Positions 1 to 9,528 are shown, counted from the stretch's first letter. The stretch: DNA of 64,000 bases from Flavobacteriales bacterium UBA2104 (GCA_002331485.1 DCYS01000012.1:1-64000); one strand, 5' to 3'. The notes: a model not told the origin generated them from the sequence alone. Program-made: numbers and translations.

Positions 1-100
1 CTTCGAATGATAAATCATCCTCAGCTCAATCACTCTCCTTTCAAATTATTGCTTAATTTTAAGGATAGCAGCGATTTTTTAGCTGAGGAACGTTATACTC
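1..100 (+). repeat. Diverged intergenic repeat, copy R1
   Basis: About 100 bases directly upstream of the first gene that resemble 752-847. Both copies share a start (CTTCG, then GATAAATC, then GCTCAATC, then CCTTTC) and an end (AACGTTATA) just before a start codon. R1 holds a perfect 8-bp inverted repeat, CCTCAGCT at 19-26 and AGCTGAGG at 81-88, so it can fold. The left border may lie outside the window. Its nature is unknown; an integron-like recombination site is one idea, but canonical core sites are not seen. Confidence 0.5.
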
Positions 101-101
101 A

Positions 102-716
102 ATGAAATTCTTTCTAACCATAGCCTTAATAATATTTTCAAACCTCTTGTTTGGACAAAACTTCAAGCTGTTTTATGCAGACATTGGATTAGGCAGTAAT
201 CATGGCACCCCAGCTGATACGGAAGTTAGTATTGATAATGAACACATGATATTACGCACTCCTCATAAAATATCTGATAGTACAATTCAGGTATACCAAA
301 TCCCCGATACTGTAGGTTACTATAACACTCTTATTTATCAATATATTTTTGATTTTAGAAGAGCAGATATAGATAGTATAGGTAAGCTTATTGATACCCT
401 AAGTAATAAAAAGGTCATCTGCTCCAATCCTTTTGTTAGAAGTGGTGGTATGTATAAACTACTAATCAATAACAACGGGCTTATAACGGAGTTTTCTATG
501 ACAAATACATTTGACTCAACCGCTTTGTCCATTATTAATATCTTAAATGCCTATTTCCCGGAAGAAAACCATATCTACTACCCGAAAGAGCTTTGGGAAG
601 CTAATGAATATAAGGAGCCACTAATAAGAGATTTTGAGCAGCCTGGCGATGGAAACTCTCGTGAGGCATATGAAAATGAGTTCGAAATATTAAGGCGAGA
701 AGGTAAGAAAGAATGA
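102..716 (+). CDS. Secreted protein of unknown function
   Basis: This 204-residue protein is not recognised. It starts with a clear signal peptide: a Lys, about 15 hydrophobic residues, then FGQ, the usual Bacteroidota signal peptidase I context. The mature part has no Cys pairs or catalytic motif that I can name, and its C-terminus is acidic and charged. The ATG at 102 is chosen because the signal peptide begins there. The gene lies alone between two diverged copies of an intergenic repeat (1-100 and 727-846), which suggests it belongs to an accessory stretch together with the ParDE pair. A periplasmic or surface location follows from the signal peptide; function is open. Confidence 0.6.
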   Translation: MKFFLTIALIIFSNLLFGQNFKLFYADIGLGSNHGTPADTEVSIDNEHMILRTPHKISDSTIQVYQIPDTVGYYNTLIYQYIFDFRRADIDSIGKLIDTLSNKKVICSNPFVRSGGMYKLLINNNGLITEFSMTNTFDSTALSIINILNAYFPEENHIYYPKELWEANEYKEPLIRDFEQPGDGNSREAYENEFEILRREGKKE

Positions 717-726
717 GTAGAACAGC

Positions 727-846
727 ACCTATGCCCCACTGCCAAATCTCACTTCGGACGATAAATCGTTCTCGCTCAATCGTCCTTTCGCTAAATTTCA
801 TTTATCTTGGGGATGCATTGTTGCATAGCTGCAAAACGTTATAGGT
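727..846 (+). repeat. Diverged intergenic repeat, copy R2
   Basis: Second copy of the repeat seen at 1-100; the similar part runs from 752. It is bounded by a short inverted repeat, ACCTAT at 727-732 and ATAGGT at 841-846, and contains a perfect small hairpin, TTGCA-TAGC-TGCAA, near 820-833. It lies between the orphan secreted gene and the ParDE pair, so each copy precedes one small accessory gene or operon. Size and foldedness recall integron attC sites, but the canonical GTTRRRY/RYYYAAC cores are not clearly present and no integrase is in the window. Confidence 0.5.
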
Positions 847-913
847 AATGCGATCACTCGTATTTGGATGTGTTACCAATTTTTGGTACATTTACTGTAA
901 AGAAGTAATAATC

Positions 914-1156
914 ATGGGTCGAAATACGTCAATATCATTAGGAGATCATTTTGAAGATTTCATCAATCAGGAAATTAAATCGGGAAGATATAGCTCTGTA
1001 AGTGAAGTCGTACGCACGGCCTTGAGACTGCTTGAGACTGAAGAACAGAAATTAAAAGATATACGCAGTGCTTTAAAATCAGGTGAAGAAAGTGGATTTG
1101 TAGAAGACTTTGATTCAAAAGAATTCTTACAAAGGCTTCACAAGAAACACCTATGA
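914..1156 (+). CDS. parD: ParD-like antitoxin (ribbon-helix-helix)
   Basis: Antitoxin of a type II toxin-antitoxin pair, expected to bind its own promoter and neutralise the ParE toxin encoded next. The protein from ATG 914 is about 80 residues. Its N-terminus (NTSISLGDHFEDFINQEI) and the following SGRYSSVSEVVRTALRLLE match the ribbon-helix-helix DNA-binding fold of the ParD/CopG group; the acidic C-terminus is the usual toxin-binding tail. An upstream in-frame ATG at 848 would add 22 hydrophobic residues that do not fit the family, so 914 is preferred. Its stop overlaps the toxin start (ATGA), which implies translational coupling. The pair is flanked upstream by repeat R2, in line with an acquired module. 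Confidence 0.88.
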   Translation: MGRNTSISLGDHFEDFINQEIKSGRYSSVSEVVRTALRLLETEEQKLKDIRSALKSGEESGFVEDFDSKEFLQRLHKKHL

Positions 1157-1455
1157 AGAGACTCTCGTTAAGCATTAGCCCCAAAGCTATTTTAGATATA
1201 GAAAACATTTGGACATATACTGTTGATAAATGGTCAAAAGAGCAAGCAGATCGCTACTATTCACTTTTAATCGATGAAATCGAATTCTTACGCTCAAATT
1301 ATTATACTGGTAAATCTGCAGAGTATATTCGACCCGGTTATCGAGTATCCTTTGTTAAATCTCATATCATCTTTTATAAAGTCATTGACGAGCAAAAACT
1401 AGAGATCATTCGAGTTTTGCACAAAAGCGTGGACATTGATAAATGGCTGACTTAA
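1153..1455 (+). CDS. parE: ParE/RelE-family toxin
   Basis: Toxin partner of the upstream ParD, 100 residues, the family's normal length. The sequence reads as a ParE fold: an N-terminal strand (LSLSISPKAILDIENIW), two long helices (SKEQADRYYSLLIDEIEFL), then strands with conserved basic and aromatic residues (RPGYRVSFVKSHIIFYKV) and the final IRVLHKSVDIDKWL, typical of the family's last strand. ParE toxins usually poison DNA gyrase, while RelE relatives cleave mRNA; ParD as partner favours ParE. The ATG overlaps the antitoxin stop by four bases. The gene looks intact, so the module is probably functional. Confidence 0.88.
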   Translation: MKRLSLSISPKAILDIENIWTYTVDKWSKEQADRYYSLLIDEIEFLRSNYYTGKSAEYIRPGYRVSFVKSHIIFYKVIDEQKLEIIRVLHKSVDIDKWLT

Positions 1456-1658
1456 ATACCTGTAAACGGCCTAGGTTTCACCGCTGGGGTACTGCACTGT
1501 ATTTATATTAAGGGTTTATTCAACTTATGTATCTTGTGAGGAAGTTTAAGGGTGGAGGAGGCGAAGTTTAACCCGAGACCGTTATCTTCTCCATTTTCCA
1601 TCCTCCCCTCACCCATTCCCATAGTTTGTTTATCTTTAAGCAAGACAAATAATTCCCG

Positions 1659-4600
1659 ATGAAATTCATCCTGTTCATATTATCATTCGTTTTATCTTTT
1701 CTGTTATTTGCTCAAGATCCCGAAGTTGTGCTTACTCAGGGACACACCGATCAGATCAATTCGATTGATATTTCTCCCAATGAACGTTGGATGGCGTCAG
1801 GAAGTAATAGTAAGATCGTTAAGATCTGGGATATTCCATCTTCGCGAGAATTTACAACACTTGGTCCGAATGATGGTCGCATCAACAGTTTGAAGTTTAC
1901 GCCGAACAATAAATTAATCGCAGCACTAATCAATCATGGAAGTATTAAAGTATGGGACTTTGTAACGAATGAGTTAGTGTTGGAAGTTCCCGCTGATTAC
2001 AACGCAAATGGAATTGCTTTTTCTGATGACAGTAAGTTCATGTATTACATCAATGAAAATGGCTATGCATCCAAAGTGCAACTTTCAAAAGACAGTCAAC
2101 CTGAGCAGATAACGGATCAATACGCCATGCACCTTAATAAGATCCCGAATACGGATCAGCTCACATTGCTGGACCATAAAGGTAAACTGCATATCATCAA
2201 AATAGACTCAGATGAAAAGCAAACGCTAACGTTATTTGATACGTTTAACTTTCCATTTTGTCCTTCTAAGATCAGTGCATCAGGCCAGTATTTCTACAGT
2301 GGATTCAATGATGATAACGTTCACATTTTTGATCTTTCATCAGGTGAAAAGAAATGGAGTATCCCAGTATCTTCAAAAATACAAGGTGTTCATTTAGATG
2401 AGGATAATGAACTGGTTTATATCACGATTCATGGTCAGAAATTACAGATCTATGATTTAAAAAAGGAATCATTTAAGACATTGGAAGAGAGCGAAACATT
2501 CTATCCAACGCATTTCAAAGTATTTCACAACAATGAAATTCTCGCTACAATTCATATGAAACGGATTGTATTCTATAATCTAAAAGATCTTCAACCGATC
2601 AAGATCTTTCAACCGCTAATCAGTAAAATGTACAATATGACTGTTGCTCCAAAAGGAGATTATGTTGTTGCGGCTAATGGAAAATTGAATTTAACCGTGT
2701 GGAACTTAAAGCAAAACAAGATCGAACGGACATTAAGTGGTATGTTCCCCTGTCAATTTGGAAAAGATGGAAAACTCTACGCTGTAGGCAGAACCATGCA
2801 AATCGGGATCTGGGACATGAAAACTGGTGAAATGTTGAGCCAGATGAACACGGAATACGAAGTTCAACAAACATTAGCGATTAGCACTGATGGAAAATAC
2901 TTAGCTGGGGCTGGATATCAGGGAAAAATCAGAATTTGGGATCTGGAAAAACAAGAATTGATCAAATCTTTTCAAGCTCACGAAGGAGGCATTAGTGACT
3001 TAAGTTTTAGTCCAGATGGTAGACTGGCAAGTTGTGGATATGATGCTCATGTTCGCGTCTGGGACTGGAAAAAAGAGAAAGAACTGATTGCTTTAACTGA
3101 TCAAACAACAATGACCAGCGGAGTGGCATTCAGTCCAGATGGGAAACTGCTGGCTTCTTCTGCCTGGGACAAAACGATTTACATTAGAGATGCTCAAACG
3201 TATGATAGTTTAAACGCATTTGTTGCTCATGATAATTCGATCACAAGTATAGCATTCAGCGATGACTCCAAACACCTTACTTCCGGAGCTACTAATAATG
3301 CGGTATGGGAAGCAGATAATACAGTTAAAGTCTGGGAACCAAGATCAGGAAATTTAGTCTGTACATTCAATGGTCATCTCGACGGTATAAACAAGGTGGA
3401 ATTTGAGCCCAACACAAATCGCGTTTATTCATGTTCAAATGATGGAACATTGAAATTATGGAATCCAGATCTTTGTGGGATAGAGGCTACATTCACTGCA
3501 GCGGCTGAAACCGACTATATCATTTTTAATAAGGACTTTTATTACACCGGAACCAAAGATGCCCTTCAGGGTATTGCCTTTAAGATCGACGATCGTTTAT
3601 ATCCGTTTGAGCAATTCGATTTGATCTTTAATCGACCTGATATTGTTGCCAATACGATAGGAAAAACACCCGAGAATTTGATTCGAGCCTATGAATACAT
3701 TCATCAAAAGCGAGTGAAGAAAATGGGCTTTGAAGAAGATGAATTAAACGTACGATTCAACACACCTGAGATCACTATTAACCGAGATGATCTTCCCTAC
3801 ATCAGCGAAAAAAACGAGGTTACCTTTTCGGTTTCATCGAGTGATAGTGTATCGTTCCTGGACCGTATTCAAGTCTATTTAAATGGTGTACCCTACTATG
3901 GAAATGAAGGAATTTCCTTACGGGATGAAAAAGTTCATTCAGTCCAAAAGGACATCACCATTGGACTCATACAAGGGATGAATAAAATTACCGTGATGAG
4001 TATCAATGCAGACGGAGCTAATTCATTGAAAGAGTCTTTCCAGGTCATTCATGAACCCAAACAACTCATCAAGCATAATTTATACGTGATTGGAGTCGGA
4101 GTTGCAGAATATCAAGATGAAGCGTTCAATCTGACCTATCCAACTAAGGATGTCAATGATTTTGTTGATCAAATGAAACAAAATGAAGAGATCTACAAAA
4201 ACATATTTGTAAAAACACTCACTAATGAAGAAGCGACAAAGCAGAATATTTCTCAGTTAGAGGGCTTCCTTGAAGATGTCACGATTAATGATGTTGTCGT
4301 CATCTTCATTGCCGGACATGGTGTTCTTGACGAAAATTACAACTACTACTTTGGAACTTATGATATGGATTTCACAAATCCCACCGAAAAAGGGTTGGCT
4401 TATGAAAGCATTGAGGAACTCCTCACTCAAATTAAAGCGATCAAAAAACTATTGATCATGGACACTTGTCACAGTGGAGAAGTCGATAAAGATGAGATCA
4501 AAGAAGTTACCACTCCTGATGACGATGAAGAAGATGGCGATATTGAATTCCGTTCAGTAGCAACTGGTTACAAAGAAGAAAATGCATTCGGTTTAGAAAA

Positions 4601-4907
4601 CTCAAGAGAAATGGTTGAGAGCTTATTTTCTGATATTCGTCAAGGTTCGGGCGCTACGGTTATTTCTTCAGCTGGAGGAGCTGAATTCGCTATGGAAAGT
4701 GATCAATGGAAGAACGGGTTATTTACCTATTGCATGCTCGAGGGAATCAAAACGGGTAAGGCTGATCTCAATCATGATCAGCAGATCGATGTAGATGAAA
4801 TGAGAAAGTATGTTTATCAAAACGTGAAAGAGCTCAGTAATGGTAAACAACGACCTACAACACGAATAGAAAATATTCAAATGAATTACCCGATCTATTA
4901 CAGGTAG
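1659..4907 (+). CDS. Secreted WD40-repeat protein with C-terminal caspase-like (C14) protease domain
   Basis: A 1082-residue fusion. Residues 1-18 form a signal peptide ending LLFAQ. Residues about 20-620 are WD40 repeats: many GH-x-SPDG/DD-x-WD units such as VRVWDWKKEKE and IRIWDLEKQE, enough for two beta-propellers. A linker with an immunoglobulin-like segment (about 690-790) precedes a caspase-hemoglobinase fold from about residue 800. The catalytic dyad is visible: His887 in IAGHGVLD and Cys937 in MDTCHSG. An acidic insert follows the Cys. WD40-caspase fusions are known in Bacteroidota and cyanobacteria, but the substrate is unknown. The signal peptide places this one outside the cytoplasm, unlike caspase-like proteases of intracellular defence systems. 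It is monocistronic, with a terminator just downstream. Confidence 0.9.
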   Translation: MKFILFILSFVLSFLLFAQDPEVVLTQGHTDQINSIDISPNERWMASGSNSKIVKIWDIPSSREFTTLGPNDGRINSLKFTPNNKLIAALINHGSIKVWDFVTNELVLEVPADYNANGIAFSDDSKFMYYINENGYASKVQLSKDSQPEQITDQYAMHLNKIPNTDQLTLLDHKGKLHIIKIDSDEKQTLTLFDTFNFPFCPSKISASGQYFYSGFNDDNVHIFDLSSGEKKWSIPVSSKIQGVHLDEDNELVYITIHGQKLQIYDLKKESFKTLEESETFYPTHFKVFHNNEILATIHMKRIVFYNLKDLQPIKIFQPLISKMYNMTVAPKGDYVVAANGKLNLTVWNLKQNKIERTLSGMFPCQFGKDGKLYAVGRTMQIGIWDMKTGEMLSQMNTEYEVQQTLAISTDGKYLAGAGYQGKIRIWDLEKQELIKSFQAHEGGISDLSFSPDGRLASCGYDAHVRVWDWKKEKELIALTDQTTMTSGVAFSPDGKLLASSAWDKTIYIRDAQTYDSLNAFVAHDNSITSIAFSDDSKHLTSGATNNAVWEADNTVKVWEPRSGNLVCTFNGHLDGINKVEFEPNTNRVYSCSNDGTLKLWNPDLCGIEATFTAAAETDYIIFNKDFYYTGTKDALQGIAFKIDDRLYPFEQFDLIFNRPDIVANTIGKTPENLIRAYEYIHQKRVKKMGFEEDELNVRFNTPEITINRDDLPYISEKNEVTFSVSSSDSVSFLDRIQVYLNGVPYYGNEGISLRDEKVHSVQKDITIGLIQGMNKITVMSINADGANSLKESFQVIHEPKQLIKHNLYVIGVGVAEYQDEAFNLTYPTKDVNDFVDQMKQNEEIYKNIFVKTLTNEEATKQNISQLEGFLEDVTINDVVVIFIAGHGVLDENYNYYFGTYDMDFTNPTEKGLAYESIEELLTQIKAIKKLLIMDTCHSGEVDKDEIKEVTTPDDDEEDGDIEFRSVATGYKEENAFGLENSREMVESLFSDIRQGSGATVISSAGGAEFAMESDQWKNGLFTYCMLEGIKTGKADLNHDQQIDVDEMRKYVYQNVKELSNGKQRPTTRIENIQMNYPIYYR

Positions 4908-4921
4908 TATTATAAAAGAAA

Positions 4922-4955
4922 AAGGGATGGAAAACTCCACCCCTTCTCTTCTAAT
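4922..4955. terminator. Bidirectional intrinsic terminator
   Basis: A 10-bp stem with one mismatch (AAGGGATGGA at 4922-4931 and TCCACCCCTT at 4936-4945, loop AAAC) lies between the convergent WD40-caspase and saccharopine dehydrogenase genes. A T-rich stretch follows on the + strand and an A-rich stretch precedes it, so it can serve both genes. Confidence 0.75.
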
Positions 4956-4966
4956 TTATTTTTCGA

Positions 4967-6340
4967 TTATCTCCAAGATTCTTCTTCTGTATAAAGACGT
5001 GGTGGATTGATCTGTTTTTCTTTAAAGATGATCCCGTGTTCTTCCAATTCATCTAAAATTGGATTGTACACTTCACGCATTGTTGGTACATGAACACCTT
5101 TGATCGTGATCGAACCATTTAAGATATTCTTCACACAAATACCTAATGGTAAACCAACGGTATTACTCATCGCAGTATATGTCTGATCTTCTCCGATACT
5201 AACCATTTCAGAAGTGATCTCTCTGAATTCATCTCCCATTTTGTATACAAATTTGTGATACATGGCGATCATATCTTTGTCTTCTGGTTTCAACGCCCAC
5301 TTCTCCTCAAGGATCTTCTGCATCATCTGTGCTGGTGTAGCATTTTTCAAGCCGATCTTTTTCGTATCATCGAAAATACCTAACCACACTAATTTGTCCC
5401 AAAGTGTATCGTCAAGATCGATCTTCATGTAGTGTCTCAATTTCAACTCTACAGAATCATTCTCATTATATGGCAAGAATGAATTGATAAAGTCACGTGG
5501 AGTCATGTCTTCGCTACCTTCTAATTGGTAAGTATCATCTGTTGCTCCCAATTGAACGAAAACATCCCATGCTCTGGAGAATCCTTTTCTACGCAATGTA
5601 CCTCGGTAGATCGTTGGAATATTATCCAGTCCATAAACTTCACGATACATCAATGAATTACGGTTCGCATAACCTTCGAACGTTCCGTAATCTTCCATTT
5701 CAATGATCTCTGTTCTTCTGAAAAGCTTGTTGTATGGAATGTATTTATAGCGTCCTTCCTGAATGAATTGAGCTGCTCCACCTTGACCTGCCAGGACAAC
5801 ATTTCTTGGGTTCCAGGTAAACTTGTAATTCCAAGGGTTATCATCACTCTCAGGAGCAACGAGCCCACCACAGAAAGATTCAAAAATGTGCATTTTTCCA
5901 CCTGCATCTCTAATCTCATCGATCACTCGCATTGCACTCATGTGGTCAATTCCTGGATCAACTCCGATCTCATTCATGATCGTGATGCCCGCATCAAGTG
6001 CTGCCTGATTCAGTTCCTTCATTCGTGGGCTCACATATGAAGGAGTGATCATATTCTTTTTATACTTGATACAGTCTTCTGCAACATCAGGATGAAACCT
6101 TGCTGGCAACATACTGATCACTAGATCTGCTTTTTCTATTTCTGGCTGTCTTTCCGCAGGATCCAAAGCGTTGAACACTTTCGCTGTAGCTCTTGATGAT
6201 CCATTGATCTTATTTTCTATAGCCTTCTTATCTTGATCGACAATAGTAACATGCCAATCTTGCTCTTCTGCATTCTGTAAAAGGTAACGAATTAGGGTGG
6301 ATGCAGACAAACCGGCTCCGAGGATTAAAATGTTTTTCAT
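4967..6340 (-). CDS. Saccharopine dehydrogenase family protein (Lys9-like)
   Basis: A 457-residue cytoplasmic oxidoreductase. The N-terminus is a Rossmann fold (NILILGAGLSASTLIRYLL) followed by the typical acidic end of strand 2 (VTIVDQD) and ISMLPARFHPDVAEDCI. Then come NEIGVDPGIDHMSAMRVID and the C-terminal catalytic segment of saccharopine reductases (FCGGLVAPESDDNPWNYKF and the conserved RYKYIPY region). Saccharopine dehydrogenases interconvert saccharopine with lysine or aminoadipate semialdehyde. In Bacteroidota this single-domain form is widespread and is usually assigned to lysine metabolism, though its direction and exact substrate are uncertain. It appears monocistronic, convergent with the caspase gene across a shared terminator. 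Confidence 0.85.
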   Translation of the reverse strand: MKNILILGAGLSASTLIRYLLQNAEEQDWHVTIVDQDKKAIENKINGSSRATAKVFNALDPAERQPEIEKADLVISMLPARFHPDVAEDCIKYKKNMITPSYVSPRMKELNQAALDAGITIMNEIGVDPGIDHMSAMRVIDEIRDAGGKMHIFESFCGGLVAPESDDNPWNYKFTWNPRNVVLAGQGGAAQFIQEGRYKYIPYNKLFRRTEIIEMEDYGTFEGYANRNSLMYREVYGLDNIPTIYRGTLRRKGFSRAWDVFVQLGATDDTYQLEGSEDMTPRDFINSFLPYNENDSVELKLRHYMKIDLDDTLWDKLVWLGIFDDTKKIGLKNATPAQMMQKILEEKWALKPEDKDMIAMYHKFVYKMGDEFREITSEMVSIGEDQTYTAMSNTVGLPLGICVKNILNGSITIKGVHVPTMREVYNPILDELEEHGIIFKEKQINPPRLYTEEESWR

Positions 6341-6471
6341 GGTCTGAATAAATTAAATCATGCTTGTAATATGACCTCTTGGATAATTTAACAAGCAAGT
6401 TGTTTTGTTCGTGTTTTTCACAAAATAATCGAAAATTGTAAAATAACACAAGTTTTAAGGCACTATTCTGT

Positions 6472-6507
6472 AAAAAGAAAAAACGCCCGCTGCTACGACG
6501 GACGTTT
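6472..6507 (-). terminator. Intrinsic terminator of the TonB receptor gene
   Basis: On the minus strand, AACGTCCG and CGGGCGTT form an 8-bp stem with one G-U pair (6482-6489 and 6499-6506), followed by a run of Ts broken by one C. It lies 30 bases past the stop of the TonB receptor. Confidence 0.8.
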
Positions 6508-6536
6508 CAATTTAACTTACGATATGCGCTCTTAAG

Positions 6537-9431
6537 TTAAAAGTTCATGCTAAACTTCAGGCTTACAGTTGTTCCGATTCCAAGTGATTGGAAATATTGG
6601 TCTTCTGCACCGTAAGATCTGAATACAGATTCTCTTTTATCATTTAATAAGTTCGATACTTTCAGTCCGATCTTCATATCGTCGTCTGCTCCGAATTTCT
6701 TAGAAGCATTCAAGTTCAAGCTGTGGAAAGGAACTGTGTAGATATCTGGGCGGTCAACGATTCCAGCGTATTGAAGTGTTTGACCTTGCATATTATAGAA
6801 AACAGCAGCCTCTAACGTTTTGAAGAATCCTTCATCAGCTCCATTGAACATGAAACCTCCGTTTATGATGTAAGGTGCTTGTCCAGCCATATCACGGTAA
6901 CGATCAATTACCTGACCTTCACGAGCATTAGCTACTCTACTTTCGTATTCTGTTCTACTCAACTCAATTCTAGAGTTCGTCATTGTGAAGTTCACGGCAA
7001 CGCTAAAGTTCTTAAGTGACTCACTGATAAAGTTCATTGATTGTCTAACTTCAATCTCACCTCCAATCACCTGACCATCACCAACGTTACGTGGTTGGAA
7101 TGCTCCAGCTTGTGTTGCGAACTGAATGATCTCGATCGGATTGATGAATTTCTTGTAGAAAGCACTGAAAGAGATCACTTGTGCAGGTGTTGGGTAAATT
7201 TCCCATCGAGCATCAAAGTTGTGGATATCTGTACTTGTTAACTGTCCGTCCCAGTATACTACTCCTTGACCGTCATCTGCATCACGGAACAATCCTCCGA
7301 TGAATGTACGCCCAGTCAATGGATCGAAGATCTCTGCATAAGATAACTCTTTGAATGAAGGACGTGCAGTCGTTTTACCGTATGAAAAACGTAGGTTTTG
7401 ATTCTCATTCACTGCATAAACTAGGTTTGCAGAAGGGAAAATACCAAGGTCTTCTAATACTTTATCGTTGTTCAGAACATTTGTTCCTAACTGATCCTGA
7501 CCAGTGTATCGCTGTGTGTAATATTCAGTTCTAACACCGATGATAGCTTTCAAGTTTTGAATAGGGCTGATCTGAGTTGATATGTATCCTGCGAAGTTAT
7601 TTACACTTGCATTGAATTGATTTGGGTTATTTGGAACAAAAGATGCCTCATATGTCGTTCCTGAAGTGATATCTCCCGTATTCCCCCATAAATTATCAAC
7701 TGCGAATAACTCATCAGGATCACCAGTTAAATCAAGGTTTCTAATGTTCAACATAAAAGAACGAATGTTGAAGTCACGCTGCTTGAATGTATATCCAGAT
7801 CCAAATTTCACATCTGCTTCTCTTCCCCAAAGTTCAAATTCTTTCTTAGCGTTTAACTGACTGGCAACGTTTTGCTCATTCAAGTCTCTCCATATTCGCA
7901 TTGGGAATCCTGACTCAGATGAGATTTCGTAATTCATACCTCTATCTTCATAACGCGTGAAACGAATGTCTGGATCTTCAATAGAAGATAATGTTGGAGC
8001 TACTCTCCAGTCCCAAGACCATCCTGTTTCCTGGAAGTTATAAGAACCTGTTATTTGAGCTGTAGTCAACGAACGCTCGCTGTATTCCAAGTTATGCTGG
8101 AATCCTTCAAAAACTGCTCCTTGATCACTATTAAAGAAGTCAAAAATACCAGCTTTAGATTCTCCATTCTGAAGGTGCATTACGTTGAACGTATATTTAG
8201 CCGTATTCGATTTCAATGCAAAACCAGCCATTGCACTTGCAAAAACATTATTCACACCGAAGTCACCTTCTTGATACTCTCTTGTCTCCATCTCTGTAAC
8301 AGAGGCATCTCCTGATAATCCATAACGACCGTAAATCGCGTCTTCATAATACTGAGTACTGTTGCTGTATGATAATACCACATTATATCCTAATGTGTAG
8401 TTCTTCAATTTATGCTGATTTCCAACTGTTGCACCTAAAGAAAGGTCCATCAAACTTGAAGATCGCATAGCAGCAAGGTTTGGGTTGAACATCCCAAGAA
8501 TCTCTTTGTATCGTGTTCCCTCCTGTCCATTCGGATCAGAAATCGCCTCAGCAAAAAATGGGATATTATTTACTACCGGTATTTCTCTAGTTCCATCATC
8601 AAAACCTAAGAAGTCCGTCTTACCTCCCTGATAAGAAAGATAATCGTTTCTCAAATGGTAGTTCGGATTGTAAGCCGTTCCAATAGAAAATGAACGAATC
8701 TTTTCAGTTGGGAAACTTTTCAATTTGATATCGATAATACCTCCTGTGAAATCAGCAGGTAAACTCGCAACGAATGATTTATTTACGATCAGGTTATCAA
8801 TAACACTCGTAGGGAAAATATCCATTTGGATCGTGTTTCGATCTGGATCAAGACCTGGAATATCCATTCCATTTAATACTGTTTTGTTGTAACGGTCTCC
8901 TAATCCACGAACGTAAACATATTTACCACCTGCAAGTGACACACCTGGTACACGCTTCATTGCTGCAGCCGCATCAGAGTCACCACTTTTACGAATACTT
9001 GCAGCAGAAACACCATCGATCATGTTGGAAGATTTCTTTTTCAACATATTGATCGCAACTTCAGTATTTGTCTTACGTGTTGCAGTTACTGTAACTCCAT
9101 CGTAATCGTTAATCTTAGCTTCTCCAAGAAGAATGTCGTCGAGAACATTTACTTCTCCTGATACTACTGTCACGTTTTCAACACGAACCGTGTCATAAGA
9201 CATAAATGTTACAACCAGGTTATAAGATCCAGGTTCAATACTAATGTCAAATCGACCATCAATATCAGAGTAAGCTCCTTTCTTCTGGTCTTCAACTTTT
9301 ACTTTTACACCAGGAATGAATTCTCCAGTGTTTGCATCGAGGACTCCCCCTCTGATGTTTCCATTTTGTCCGAATAGTGTAGCAGTAATAAGGGACAAAA
9401 TCAATGTTAATGTTAAACTTGTAAAGCGCAT
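6537..9431 (-). CDS. TonB-dependent outer-membrane receptor with carboxypeptidase-regulatory domain
   Basis: A 964-residue outer-membrane transporter. A signal peptide (ends TLFGQ) is followed by a carboxypeptidase-regulatory-like domain at about 25-105 (IRGGVLDANTGEFIPGVKVKV ... FMSYDTV). The plug domain comes next (about 110-230, with AAAAMKRVPGVSLAGGKYVYVRGLGDRYN). The rest is a 22-strand-type barrel ending in the aromatic-terminated strand TTVSLKFSMNF. The plug signature VRGLGDRYN is typical of a Bacteroidota receptor subgroup that is not of the SusC type. Substrate is unknown. The lipoprotein gene directly upstream on the same strand (97-bp gap) is probably co-transcribed and may be its surface partner. 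It ends at a good terminator. Confidence 0.92.
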   Translation of the reverse strand: MRFTSLTLTLILSLITATLFGQNGNIRGGVLDANTGEFIPGVKVKVEDQKKGAYSDIDGRFDISIEPGSYNLVVTFMSYDTVRVENVTVVSGEVNVLDDILLGEAKINDYDGVTVTATRKTNTEVAINMLKKKSSNMIDGVSAASIRKSGDSDAAAAMKRVPGVSLAGGKYVYVRGLGDRYNKTVLNGMDIPGLDPDRNTIQMDIFPTSVIDNLIVNKSFVASLPADFTGGIIDIKLKSFPTEKIRSFSIGTAYNPNYHLRNDYLSYQGGKTDFLGFDDGTREIPVVNNIPFFAEAISDPNGQEGTRYKEILGMFNPNLAAMRSSSLMDLSLGATVGNQHKLKNYTLGYNVVLSYSNSTQYYEDAIYGRYGLSGDASVTEMETREYQEGDFGVNNVFASAMAGFALKSNTAKYTFNVMHLQNGESKAGIFDFFNSDQGAVFEGFQHNLEYSERSLTTAQITGSYNFQETGWSWDWRVAPTLSSIEDPDIRFTRYEDRGMNYEISSESGFPMRIWRDLNEQNVASQLNAKKEFELWGREADVKFGSGYTFKQRDFNIRSFMLNIRNLDLTGDPDELFAVDNLWGNTGDITSGTTYEASFVPNNPNQFNASVNNFAGYISTQISPIQNLKAIIGVRTEYYTQRYTGQDQLGTNVLNNDKVLEDLGIFPSANLVYAVNENQNLRFSYGKTTARPSFKELSYAEIFDPLTGRTFIGGLFRDADDGQGVVYWDGQLTSTDIHNFDARWEIYPTPAQVISFSAFYKKFINPIEIIQFATQAGAFQPRNVGDGQVIGGEIEVRQSMNFISESLKNFSVAVNFTMTNSRIELSRTEYESRVANAREGQVIDRYRDMAGQAPYIINGGFMFNGADEGFFKTLEAAVFYNMQGQTLQYAGIVDRPDIYTVPFHSLNLNASKKFGADDDMKIGLKVSNLLNDKRESVFRSYGAEDQYFQSLGIGTTVSLKFSMNF

Positions 9432-9528
9432 CTTCTCGTAAGTTTATCTTGTTTTTACTTTTTACTTTAAAATCCAGAACCTACTTTCAGCAGGTTCTGG
9501 ATTCTATAATTATTGTTAACTTATATTC

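Noticed and set aside
1456..1658. Third copy of the R1/R2 repeat after parE
   Set aside because: Only ACCGTTATC near 1579 resembles the common end; the rest does not align.
1659..4907. Caspase-gasdermin type defence operon
   Set aside because: The protein is exported and no gasdermin-like or effector gene adjoins it.
4967..6340. Carboxynorspermidine or homospermidine synthase
   Set aside because: The fold is shared, but the NPWNYKF and RYKYIPY segments fit the Lys9-like saccharopine dehydrogenase group better.
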